A stretch of DNA of 9,654 nucleotides, taken from Christensenella sp. UBA2853. Its GTDB lineage: Bacteria; Bacillota; Clostridia; Christensenellales; Aristaeellaceae. The notes beneath the pieces are model-generated. The model did no database searches. It was not told where the DNA came from and saw only the letters and a list, made by a program, of their open reading frames with translations. Made by a program: the position numbers and the translations under genes. Numbering within the stretch: the stretch's first letter is position 1; each line of letters begins with the position of its first letter. Positions 1 through 6,664 of this stretch are shown here, piece by piece. The stretch covers positions 1 through 9,654 of the forward strand of contig DEFL01000068.1 of the NCBI GenBank assembly GCA_002350845.1, read 5' to 3'.

Positions 1-620
1 TTTACATCGTAGCCGAGCAGTTTCGGGGTCAGAAAAATACCTTTGCTGAACCGGCGTTCGATAGACCAGTTCATGATGAACGACTTGGATCGGGATTCTT
101 CCTCCGCCACCGTAGCAAGGATAGTCAGCACAAGAGCGCCGGTTGTATCCAGGGTGTACAGATTGTTCTCGTCAAAATGGACACCGACTCCCATCTTTTT
201 CAGTTCATCGATGATGGAGAGACAGTCCACAACGTTTCTCGCAAAACGGGCAATCGACTTTGCCAGGATATGATCGATCTTCCCGGCCCGGGCATCTTCG
301 ATCATCTGAAGCATGCCTTTACGGTGAGACAGTTCAGTCCCGGAGATTCCCTCATCCGAATAGATCCCTGCAAACTCCCAATTCGGGTTAGCACGGATGC
401 GGTCCGTGAAATCATTCACCTGCAGTTCGTAAGAAGAAGTCTGCTCATCGTTTTCTGTCGACACACGAACATAAGCGGCAACTTTCAGCTTCCGCTCTTC
501 CAGCGCGACTTCATCCGTCGCGATCGCAGGTATGACTTCAAGTTCAGATGGATCAACGCCTCTGTACCGGTTACGGATTTTCTGTTTGCTGTCTACCGTG
601 GCCTGTTCTCCAGCGTTCAT
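1..620 (-). CDS. Serine recombinase (resolvase/invertase N-terminal domain), partial at left edge
   Basis: The reverse strand reads as one open frame of 206 codons with no stop before the window edge, so the C-terminal part is missing. The visible part is a resolvase-type catalytic domain. The nucleophile is Ser54 in VAAYVRVST, followed by the family motifs YSDEGISGTE, KIDHILAKSIARFARN and LATVAEEESRSKS, and then the start of the recombinase domain (TPKLLGYDV). Such enzymes cut both DNA strands through a phosphoserine link and integrate, excise or invert mobile DNA. The start ATG shares four bases (ATGA) with the stop of the upstream ATPase gene, and an AAAGGAG site lies 11 bases before it, so the two are probably translationally coupled. 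About 50 residues precede the catalytic core, more than in small resolvases. Family assignment is secure. The total length and any C-terminal zinc ribbon or coiled coil cannot be seen. Confidence 0.93.
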   Translation of the reverse strand, partial: MNAGEQATVDSKQKIRNRYRGVDPSELEVIPAIATDEVALEERKLKVAAYVRVSTENDEQTSSYELQVNDFTDRIRANPNWEFAGIYSDEGISGTELSHRKGMLQMIEDARAGKIDHILAKSIARFARNVVDCLSIIDELKKMGVGVHFDENNLYTLDTTGALVLTILATVAEEESRSKSFIMNWSIERRFSKGIFLTPKLLGYDV

Positions 621-1633
621 TCTTCAGTAAACTCCTTTGATTCAGCGTTTATCTCTTCATCGGTCAGGACCCAATACCATTTCCGCATCTTCCTGATCGA
701 CCTAACTCCCAGCGCAGCTTTCGCTTCGCGGATCGTTTTATCCCCGAGCCCTTTCTGCATGAGTGCAGAAATGATCTCCTGCGATTCAACAGCCCCTTCA
801 CCCAGCTTTTGACGGATAAGCTCCGCAGCAAACTCATGTTTGCTGATGTCTGGGCTTATGGATATCTCAGGCTGCTGCTCCTCGCTTTGGGGATTACTTA
901 CCTCTTCCCATCGGAAACCAGTTTCTGGACATATTTCAAACTTGATCGGCTTGCCGGTCGGAGCCAGACTGTTTTTGATCTGTTGGACCGTTCGCAGATA
1001 CGGATTCAATTCATCCCTTTCGACCTGCAAGACACTCCGGGCAGCAGCTACGATGTCAATGCTTCCAAGGCCTCGATACAGATCCTTGCTGCCTTCCTTT
1101 TTGTTCATGTGGCCGATCAAAACAATGGCACATCCATAGCTGGACGCCCACAGCCCAATCCTGCGCATCAGTTTTCTTGCTCTCGCGGCAATTTGCAGAT
1201 CCGAATCGTTCCCGATGTAAGCCTGGATCGGATCAATAACTACAAGAGCAGGCTTGTATTCCGCTATTGCCATCCGGATGCGTTCATCATCCAGTGTCAA
1301 TCCATCACACGCCTCTTCTTTTACAAAAGCAATGTTGCGACATTCGGCCCCAAAGGCCTCCAAGCGCGGCTTAATCGTATCAGCCGCATCGTCCTCGGAG
1401 CACTGGTAAATTACGCGAAACTGGCGCAACAGTGGCGTCCCGTCGGGAAGATTCGTCCCGCTGGACAACGCTGCTATCAAGTTCAGCATCATTGTTGATT
1501 TCCCGTCTCCGGGGTCACCCTGAAGCAACGTGATCTTTCCATAGGCAATGTATGGATACCACAGCCATCGGATCGGCACAGCGGCTACATCTGCATACCT
1601 TGATATCAGGTTTGAGAGCTGTGCCATACTCAT
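617..1633 (-). CDS. RepA/RecA-like AAA-type ATPase (AAA_25-like) with C-terminal winged-helix-like region
   Basis: This 338-residue protein has a RecA-fold ATPase core. Walker A is GDPGDGKST at residues 39-47, an acidic SEDD follows near residue 80, and Walker B is ALVVIDPI with Asp134. A later LIGHMNKK plus RGLGSIDIVAAARSV segment matches the sensor and arginine region of RepA/DnaB-like hexameric ATPases. The last 80 or so residues resemble a winged helix (EIISALMQKGLGDKTIREAKAALGV). In Bacillota mobile elements such proteins are linked to replication or DNA processing and usually annotated only as AAA family ATPase, so a helicase or replication-initiation role is inference. The start ATG has an AAAGGA site about 6 bases upstream; a second in-frame ATG two codons later is possible. 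The stop overlaps the start of the next recombinase gene by four bases, so they form one transcription unit. Inverted repeats lie in its upstream region. Confidence 0.9.
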   Translation of the reverse strand: MSMAQLSNLISRYADVAAVPIRWLWYPYIAYGKITLLQGDPGDGKSTMMLNLIAALSSGTNLPDGTPLLRQFRVIYQCSEDDAADTIKPRLEAFGAECRNIAFVKEEACDGLTLDDERIRMAIAEYKPALVVIDPIQAYIGNDSDLQIAARARKLMRRIGLWASSYGCAIVLIGHMNKKEGSKDLYRGLGSIDIVAAARSVLQVERDELNPYLRTVQQIKNSLAPTGKPIKFEICPETGFRWEEVSNPQSEEQQPEISISPDISKHEFAAELIRQKLGEGAVESQEIISALMQKGLGDKTIREAKAALGVRSIRKMRKWYWVLTDEEINAESKEFTEE

Positions 1634-1676
1634 GCCAATCCTTTCTTATTATATGGGTGTGCCTCTGCACAGGATG

Positions 1677-1705
1677 ATTATAACTTGGTGACCACCATCT
1701 TAGTT
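1677..1705 (-). promoter_or_regulatory. Candidate promoter for the ATPase-recombinase unit
   Basis: On the minus strand a perfect TATAAT lies at 1682-1677, about 45 bases before the ATPase start. The hexamer 17 bases further upstream (1705-1700, AACTAA) is a poor -35, so the promoter may need an activator. That hexamer overlaps the edge of the inverted repeat at 1704-1722, which would place a bound regulator exactly at the -35. A second TATAAT (about 1647-1652) lies too close to the ribosome binding site to serve. This is inferred from sequence only. Confidence 0.45.
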
Positions 1706-1754
1706 CGGCCTATTTGGCCGAATTTCCACACCGTTTTAGACCTGTTAGGCCGAA
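1704..1754. promoter_or_regulatory. Tandem operator-like inverted repeats, GGCCGAA half-sites
   Basis: A perfect 7-5-7 inverted repeat, TTCGGCC-TATTT-GGCCGAA, occupies 1704-1722. A second copy at 1736-1754 (TTAGACC-TGTTA-GGCCGAA) keeps one perfect half-site and 5 of 7 bases in the other. Their centres, 1713 and 1745, are 32 bases apart, about three helical turns, so dimers would sit on the same face of the DNA. The pair covers the -35 side of the candidate ATPase promoter. The most likely ligand is the divergent XRE regulator or another element-encoded regulator; the ligand is inference. Confidence 0.6.
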
Positions 1755-1798
1755 AAAATCGTTAAGATGTCCCAATTATGGGGGTGTAGGCGAGCACC

Positions 1799-1818
1799 GC
1801 CTTACAACTTGATAAGGC
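1799..1818. promoter_or_regulatory. Inverted repeat GCCTTA/TAAGGC over the XRE -35 box
   Basis: The arms GCCTTA (1799-1804) and TAAGGC (1813-1818) are perfect complements around an 8-base spacer, and the repeat covers the -35 hexamer TTGATA at 1809-1814. The same CCTTA/TAAGG half-sites recur at 1846-1864 on the other side of the promoter. This is the layout expected for an autorepressor site; binding by the XRE protein is inferred. Confidence 0.5.
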
Positions 1819-1837
1819 TCCTATTCAGAGGTAATAT
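1809..1837 (+). promoter_or_regulatory. Sigma-A type promoter of the XRE regulator
   Basis: TTGATA at 1809-1814 and TAATAT at 1832-1837 are separated by exactly 17 bases. This predicts a transcription start near 1844 and a leader of about 30 bases before the regulator's TTG start. No competing hexamer pair of similar quality was seen between 1755 and 1870. Confidence 0.7.
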
Positions 1838-1845
1838 CCGGCATA

Positions 1846-1864
1846 CCTTATGCGGGCCATAAGG
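1846..1864. promoter_or_regulatory. Inverted repeat CCTTATG/CATAAGG in the XRE leader
   Basis: Seven-base perfect arms (1846-1852 and 1858-1864) flank the 5-base spacer CGGGC. As DNA it is a second CCTTA/TAAGG operator candidate, just past the predicted transcription start. As RNA it would form a hairpin whose 3' arm ends on the first two G of the ribosome binding site (GGGAAAGGA, 1863-1871), so it could also lower translation. The sequence does not decide between these readings. Confidence 0.5.
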
Positions 1865-1874
1865 GAAAGGATAG

Positions 1875-2219
1875 TTGCCTTTGAAAGCAATTGATTATTC
1901 AAAAATTGGTGAAAGGATCCATTTCTACAGGTCGAAAAAAGGGTTAACGCAAGACGAGCTCGGTATGCTGGTATATGCTGATCTCAATCACATTTCACGG
2001 GTCGAAATTGGAAAGCGGCGGCCCAGTTTAGAGCTGGTAGTTCAACTGGCAAATGCTCTGGAAGTTTCAGCCAATGATCTTCTCTTTGACTCTTTGGAGC
2101 ACCCTACTGATTCAGATGAACTTCATGCTTTTCTGATGGATTGTTCAGTGACTGAAAAGCAAATCACTCTTGAAACACTTCGCTTTCTGAAAACGTTATT
2201 CAAAGAACACCGTATTTAA
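1875..2219 (+). CDS. XRE-family (HTH_3, Cro/CI-like) transcriptional regulator
   Basis: The 114-residue protein has a classic five-helix XRE domain at about residues 11-65: IGERIHFYRSKKGLTQDELG, then the recognition-helix region ADLNHISRVEIGKRRPS and LVVQLANALEVSANDLL. The remaining 50 residues are a short acidic helical tail with no recognised ligand domain, as in small Cro/CI-like repressors. The start is TTG at 1875, with GGGAAAGGA only 3 bases upstream; an in-frame TTG at 1881 has a more usual 9-base spacing and may be the true start. It is divergent from the ATPase-recombinase unit and its promoter is flanked by inverted repeats, so it probably regulates itself and perhaps the ATPase unit. 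It is more AT-rich than the recombinase block. The family is clear, but its operators and inducing signal are not known. Confidence 0.92.
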   Translation: MPLKAIDYSKIGERIHFYRSKKGLTQDELGMLVYADLNHISRVEIGKRRPSLELVVQLANALEVSANDLLFDSLEHPTDSDELHAFLMDCSVTEKQITLETLRFLKTLFKEHRI

Positions 2220-2224
2220 CCCAA

Positions 2225-2304
2225 TAAAAAAACTGCCCGCATAAGCCGCAGCGGCGCTCATGTACATCATGAGGGCTGTCTGTGGTACAGCGGGCAGTGT
2301 TTTC
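2225..2304. terminator. Branched bidirectional terminator between XRE and the recombinase operon
   Basis: ACTGCCCGC (2232-2240) pairs perfectly with GCGGGCAGT (2290-2298). Inside are at least two more hairpins, GCCGC-A-GCGGC (2245-2255) and CTCATG-TACAT-CATGAG (2257-2273). The outer stem has an A run on its left (2225-2231) and a T-rich stretch on its right (2299-2304). It can therefore terminate both the plus-strand regulator ending at 2219 and the minus-strand operon ending at 2318. Confidence 0.7.
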
Positions 2305-2317
2305 AATAACTATAACT

Positions 2318-2695
2318 TCATTCTATTCCGAAGAACTTTCGTGCGGGTACCTCAATCTGCATATCAGTTTTTTCCTGATCCTTCTTATCAGGAACCTGAT
2401 CTGCCAACCAGTAACGCTGAATCTCTCCATTGTAATACAGGATCTCAGCGACCTCATTTTCAATTTTTTCATATATGGCTGGAATAATTCCCTTGAGTTT
2501 ACCCGTCGCATCCCTTAAAATACCAGTACAGAGTTTTTCGTTGTCCCGGTAGATTTTGAGGAATTCCAGGGTGTCCCCCTTCGCGGTTTCGCCCATCAGC
2601 TGATTCCAGATCCAGGTCTGGGCATCCGCCTCATCTTCCTCATACCAATCCCATGGTTTGGTTTCCAGTCCATCCAGTTTCACATTACGGATCAT
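2318..2695 (-). CDS. Unrecognised small acidic protein, last gene of the recombinase operon
   Basis: I do not recognise this protein of about 125 residues. It is acidic and aromatic-rich near the start (KPWDWYEEDEADAQTWIW), has a middle segment that reads like alpha/beta structure (IPAIYEKIENEVAEILYYNG) and ends in a charged tail. There is no signal peptide, membrane segment or cysteine pair. The frame is open further up to a TTG at 2722, but that extension contains the strong GGGGAAGGAG site itself. ATG at 2695 has 9 bases to that site and is preferred; ATG at 2701 has only 3. It lies 96 bases downstream of the third recombinase with no terminator visible between, and is followed by the branched terminator, so it is probably cotranscribed with the recombinases. 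An accessory or directionality role is speculation; a cargo gene is equally possible. Confidence 0.75.
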   Translation of the reverse strand: MIRNVKLDGLETKPWDWYEEDEADAQTWIWNQLMGETAKGDTLEFLKIYRDNEKLCTGILRDATGKLKGIIPAIYEKIENEVAEILYYNGEIQRYWLADQVPDKKDQEKTDMQIEVPARKFFGIE

Positions 2696-2791
2696 CTTCA
2701 TCTTCTCCTTCCCCGAATTCAATGTTTCGGTTCGTTATAAGCATATGCAGGGTTGCCGCAGCAGTAAATGACAAAAATTGCAAGTCGTTTT

Positions 2792-3997
2792 TCAGGCGCT
2801 CTCCTTCTGCGCGGAATGCGCAATCCTGACTCCCGTGTCTTCCACGATGATCCGAATGTCACTCGGAATGCTCCCACATTGGATCGTGCCGATATCCGCT
2901 TCCAGCGCATTGGCGATTTCCTGAAAGAGCACACTCTCCTCGACATGCCGGTTTTTGCAGCCGCTGCTTTTCACCCGTCCACGGCACCGCCAGGTCTTGT
3001 AATTTCCTGACACGCGGCTGGCTGTGCACCGGCGGTACGGTTCTCCGCAGGACGCGCAGAAGAGCCTGCCGTAGAGCGGATGCGCCGTGTTCCTACAGTT
3101 CAGGCCTGCGCTGCGGGCTTTTTCCGTTTCGCGCAGCCTCTCCTGTACCCTGTCCCACACCTCCCGCGTCACGATGCCTTCGTGATCGTCCCGCAGGTAT
3201 TTCGCCTCATATTCGGCCATTGGGTCAGGCTTTTTCGTCAGGAAGTCCTGCGGCGCAGTTTTCTGCAGGAGGCGGTCGCCCACGTAGGCTTCGTTACGGA
3301 GGATCGTCAGCACCGACGACCATGTGAACGTTCGATCCGAATGCAGGCGTTTCGCGCCGGTTCCCTGCAGATGCTGAAGGATTGCGCTGGGTGCCATCCC
3401 TGCCGCATAATCCTGAAACATCTGCCGGACCATCCAGGCATCCTTGTTGGGCGTCAGCTTCCCGCCCACTTCATCGTATCCCAGCATGTGGTTGTTTCCC
3501 ACATGCCGGATGCCCAGCTCAGCCAGCCGCCGGTAGCTCCATTTGACATTTTCTGAAATGGACCGACTTTCCTCCTGCGCAATGGCAGCCATCAGGCTGA
3601 AGATCAGATCGGAGCTGGGCTCGAACGAGTTGATGCCTTCCTTCTCGAAGCGTACCTCGACATTGAGGGCTTTCAGTTCATGGATGTACCTCTGGGTGTC
3701 CACAAAGTTCCGGGAAAAACGGGAGATCGATTTGCAGAGGATCAGATCAATCTTTCCGTCCCGCGCATCCTGAAGCATCTTCATGAACTGTGGACGCTTC
3801 GAAGCGCTTGTGCCGCTGATGCCCTGATCCGCATAAATACCCACAAGCTCCCAGCCATCCGTCCCGTCAATCAGGTCAGCATAGTAGCTGCGCTGGGTCT
3901 CATAGGATTCCTCCTGTGCTTCGGCCAGCGTACTGACACGGGCATAGGCAGCCACTCGCTTGACCGCGATTTTCGGAGCAATCCGCCGGATAATCAT
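2792..3997 (-). CDS. Large serine recombinase with zinc ribbon (third of the triplet)
   Basis: The 401-residue protein has an N-terminal resolvase domain with nucleophile Ser22 (AAYARVST), then YADQGISGTS, LILCKSISRFSRN and IAQEESRSISENVKW. A recombinase domain follows from about residue 165 (LGYDEVGGKLTP to TILRNEAYVGDRLLQK). The zinc ribbon is Cys314-x2-Cys317 with Cys338 and Cys347. After it only about 50 residues remain, so the coiled-coil part is short. It should catalyse recombination between attachment sites of the element. The start ATG shares four bases (ATGA) with the stop of the 551-residue recombinase, and a GGGGG site lies 7 bases upstream. Its catalytic domain is closer to that of the 341-residue enzyme (shared STL.E.QE.S.ETQ and FEKEG pattern) than to the 551-residue one, which suggests an internal duplication. 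Confidence 0.95.
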   Translation of the reverse strand: MIIRRIAPKIAVKRVAAYARVSTLAEAQEESYETQRSYYADLIDGTDGWELVGIYADQGISGTSASKRPQFMKMLQDARDGKIDLILCKSISRFSRNFVDTQRYIHELKALNVEVRFEKEGINSFEPSSDLIFSLMAAIAQEESRSISENVKWSYRRLAELGIRHVGNNHMLGYDEVGGKLTPNKDAWMVRQMFQDYAAGMAPSAILQHLQGTGAKRLHSDRTFTWSSVLTILRNEAYVGDRLLQKTAPQDFLTKKPDPMAEYEAKYLRDDHEGIVTREVWDRVQERLRETEKARSAGLNCRNTAHPLYGRLFCASCGEPYRRCTASRVSGNYKTWRCRGRVKSSGCKNRHVEESVLFQEIANALEADIGTIQCGSIPSDIRIIVEDTGVRIAHSAQKESA

Positions 3998-5649
3998 TCA
4001 GTTTCCCCCTGTTCCATTCTTTTCCTGTTTACGCATTTGGTCCCGTAAACATGCGGGACATCCGCCTCATAGTCATTAGGTTCCAGGATCAGGAGATGCA
4101 GGATCTCCTGCTGAACCTTCTTCATACTGCGCACCAGCTGACTCGGATTCGACCGAAGCAGCGGGACACCGTTCAGCACGTATGTCTCCGTCTCATAGTT
4201 CCCTTTGGTCGTCTTGTGTTCCAGCACTTCCTGCGTGATCATCGGGAATGGATGATCGGTTACCTTCCGGAGGGTGATATCCGCCTCCGAAGTAAGCCCG
4301 CATTTCCACTGGATTCGCATCTTCGTCCATTTCGGGAAGGAGATTCTTTCGACCAGGTCACACAGATCCTTGTAATCGATTTTCGGAAACGCATCGGCGC
4401 ACGACCTGCGCCTTTCCAGAATGGTACGTGCTGCAGATGCTTTCCCGTCCTGCTTTTCCCCAATGTGCCTCAGTTCTTCCTCATCCAGCGCCTGCATGGT
4501 CTTCCAATACGTTTCCGTCAGAAGATCCTCCTCGAAGAAGTACGGCGGGCAGACGGTCCGATCTTCCCGAAGATTCCCGCGCTCTGTAGCGTGGCCTCCG
4601 CATGTCCATCCATAGGAGGCTGTATCCCGAAGCGTTGCAAACCGGACCATGTTCGCCCCACAGATCGGGCACTTCAGGGTTCCGTAAAAGGGATACTGGC
4701 TGAAGCCCTGATTCGTAGACCGCATCGCAATCATCTTCTGTGCCATGTCGTACGTTTCCCGGTCGACAATCGCCCCGTGGTGATTCTCCTTGTAGTACTG
4801 CTTCAGCTTAGCATCCCGGTTGTCGGTTCGGATATGCTGGATCGGGTCGCTGATAAACGACTTCTGCATCCGTACATCACCGATGTACTTTTCATTGTGC
4901 AGGATGTCCAGCACGGCTTTATCGCGCCAGGATGTTTTCCCACCCGTGGATGGAATCCCATCCGCTTCAAGTCCCCTGCAGATGGCCGTGATGGGTTTGC
5001 CTGAGACATATTCCCGGAAGATTCTCCGGATGACTTCGGCCTCTTTTTCTTCCACCAGCCATTCCTTGTTCTCTCCGCACCGGTATCCATACACATGCGT
5101 CCACTGGGCGTAACCCGATGCATACCGCATCCGCCGGGCGACCTTCATGTTGTTGGAAAGCGAGATGATTTCCTCCTGAGCGCTGGCGGCGAAGATGGAA
5201 AGCACGAACTCAGAGATCGCATTGCCGGTGTCCAGCTTTTCCTTTTCGAAGAAAACCGAAACGCCGTAGGATTTCAGTTCCCGCACGTACGCCAGCGCGT
5301 CCACCGTGTTTCTGGAGAAGCGGGAGATCGACTTGGCCAGAATGTACTGGATCTTCCCTGCCTTTGCGTCCTCAATCATCCGGAGAAATTCCTCACGGTG
5401 CTTCACCGAGGTTCCGCTGATCCCCTTGTCCGCGTAAATGCCTGCCAGCACCCAGCCGGGATGTTCCCGAATGACCCGGTTGTAGGCCGCGATCTGGACA
5501 TCCAGACTCTGCTGCTGGATTTCCAGGTCCGTACTGACACGGCAGTAGGCGGCCACCTTGATCTCCCGGCTTTCCTCCTGCTTTTTCTCGATCACACGGA
5601 CATCCGGCGCTAAAGCCGCGGGGCGTCCTGCGGTCTGATTACTCATCAT
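3994..5649 (-). CDS. Large serine recombinase with zinc ribbon, 551 aa (second of the triplet)
   Basis: About 30 polar residues precede the resolvase domain, whose nucleophile is Ser39 (VAAYCRVST). YADKGISGTS, YILAKSISRFSRN and ASAQEEIISLSNNMK follow. The recombinase domain runs from about residue 180 (HVYGYRCGENKEW to LDILHNEKYIGDVRMQKS), and the zinc ribbon is Cys327-x2-Cys330 with Cys350 and Cys367. A long helical tail of about 180 residues follows, as expected for the coiled-coil and DNA-binding part of large serine integrases, so this is the member most like a complete integrase. The ATG at 5649 has AAGGAGG 10 bases upstream and overlaps the preceding recombinase gene by 11 bases; a second ATG directly after it is possible. 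The stop overlaps the next recombinase by four bases. Division of labour among the three enzymes is not deducible from sequence. Confidence 0.95.
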   Translation of the reverse strand: MMSNQTAGRPAALAPDVRVIEKKQEESREIKVAAYCRVSTDLEIQQQSLDVQIAAYNRVIREHPGWVLAGIYADKGISGTSVKHREEFLRMIEDAKAGKIQYILAKSISRFSRNTVDALAYVRELKSYGVSVFFEKEKLDTGNAISEFVLSIFAASAQEEIISLSNNMKVARRMRYASGYAQWTHVYGYRCGENKEWLVEEKEAEVIRRIFREYVSGKPITAICRGLEADGIPSTGGKTSWRDKAVLDILHNEKYIGDVRMQKSFISDPIQHIRTDNRDAKLKQYYKENHHGAIVDRETYDMAQKMIAMRSTNQGFSQYPFYGTLKCPICGANMVRFATLRDTASYGWTCGGHATERGNLREDRTVCPPYFFEEDLLTETYWKTMQALDEEELRHIGEKQDGKASAARTILERRRSCADAFPKIDYKDLCDLVERISFPKWTKMRIQWKCGLTSEADITLRKVTDHPFPMITQEVLEHKTTKGNYETETYVLNGVPLLRSNPSQLVRSMKKVQQEILHLLILEPNDYEADVPHVYGTKCVNRKRMEQGETE

Positions 5650-6664
5650 GCTTCTGATTCCTCCTTCTGTTCAGGATATCCCGGTTTTCCATGAGCCAGG
5701 CCTTTCTGAGCTTCCCGTTCTGCGTGTTCAGATAACCTTTCTGCACGTATTCCTGAACGGTATCAAAGACCTCCGTGTCCACCAGCGGCTCATGGTGCTG
5801 CTCCAGATAAAACTGCTCCTGCTGTCCCTTGTTCGGCACCTGCTTACCGGCCAGATAATCCAGTTTGACCCATTTGTTTGTCAGGATATCCCCGCGGTAA
5901 GCTTCATTCACCAGATAGGTCTTGATGCGTGCGCCGCTCCAGACTTTATCGGTGCCCTCCGCCTCCTCCAAGGCATTCAGCAATTCCTTGATCTGGAAGA
6001 AGGCATATCCCTGATAAGCCAGCTCAAACATGTAGCGGACCCTGCGGGCTTCATCCTCGTCAATCTCCCAGTGGTGCACCGTCTCTCCGGGCGTCAGAAC
6101 ATTTCTGTATCCATAAGATGCAGGCCGTATGGGATCCCCGATCTCTGCCCGCCGCTTCATCGCCCAGCGCAGGCTTTCACTGTGGGAGCAGGATTCGCTC
6201 TGCGCCAGAGAAGCGTAAATGGAAAGAATCATATCCGTCCGGGGATCCAGACTGTCGAGGCCCTCCTTCTCGAACCACACGGAAACGCCACAATCCTTCA
6301 GCTTCTTCAGGTACTCCCGGCATTCCACCGTATTCCGGGAAAACCGGCTGACCGACTTCACAAGGATTTGATCCACTTTCCCTTGCTCACAGTCCCGGAT
6401 AAGCCGCAGGAATTCCTTTCTGGATGCACTCCGGAGCCCTGAAAGGCCCTGATCTCCATAGATTCCGACCAGCTTCATGGTTGGGTCTTTTTCAATCAGT
6501 TCCCTGTAGAAAGAGCACTGTGTTTCAAAGGACAGTTCCTGCTGCTCTGTCAGGGTACTGACGCGGCAGTACGCGGCGACTCTCTTCAGGCCGGGTGTAT
6601 TGTCCATCATCTCCGGCTCATAATGGTATGTACTGGTGCAAAAGCTTTCCTTATGCTGGCTCAC
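5639..6664 (-). CDS. Short serine recombinase lacking the zinc ribbon (first of the triplet)
   Basis: From GTG at 6664 the product is 341 residues. The GTG is preferred because AGGAGG (6676-6671) lies exactly 6 bases before it; the ATG at 6679 would put this site inside the gene. The resolvase domain has Ser36 in VAAYCRVST, then YGDQGLSGLRS, ILVKSVSRFSRN and ASLAQSESCSHSESLRW. A recombinase domain follows (ASYGYRNVLTPGE to TYLVNEAYRGDILTNKW), then EPLVDTEVFDTVQEYVQ. The protein ends about 30 residues later in a basic tail (NRRRNQKHDE), with no CxxC zinc ribbon and no long coiled coil. Large serine integrases need those parts for attachment-site choice and synapsis, so this one may work only with its two partners. 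It overlaps the amidoligase-like gene by 14 bases and the next recombinase by 11. Its catalytic residues look intact, so it is not obviously a pseudogene. Confidence 0.93.
   Translation of the reverse strand: MSQHKESFCTSTYHYEPEMMDNTPGLKRVAAYCRVSTLTEQQELSFETQCSFYRELIEKDPTMKLVGIYGDQGLSGLRSASRKEFLRLIRDCEQGKVDQILVKSVSRFSRNTVECREYLKKLKDCGVSVWFEKEGLDSLDPRTDMILSIYASLAQSESCSHSESLRWAMKRRAEIGDPIRPASYGYRNVLTPGETVHHWEIDEDEARRVRYMFELAYQGYAFFQIKELLNALEEAEGTDKVWSGARIKTYLVNEAYRGDILTNKWVKLDYLAGKQVPNKGQQEQFYLEQHHEPLVDTEVFDTVQEYVQKGYLNTQNGKLRKAWLMENRDILNRRRNQKHDE

Noticed and set aside
809..1498. Long plus-strand open frame opposite the ATPase gene
   Set aside because: It lies antisense to a gene with clear Walker motifs, and its translation shows no family features; it is a reading-frame shadow.
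2719..2946. Minus-strand open frame overlapping the end of the 401-residue recombinase
   Set aside because: Most of it lies in another frame of the recombinase gene. Only its last few codons are intergenic, and no start with a ribosome binding site precedes them.
4051..5004. Plus-strand open frame of 317 codons
   Set aside because: It is antisense to the 551-residue recombinase, has no ribosome binding site and an unstructured composition; it arises from the GC-rich codon pattern of the opposite strand.
5648..6442. Plus-strand open frame of 264 codons
   Set aside because: It is antisense to the 341-residue recombinase, whose catalytic motifs are conserved, so it is a shadow.
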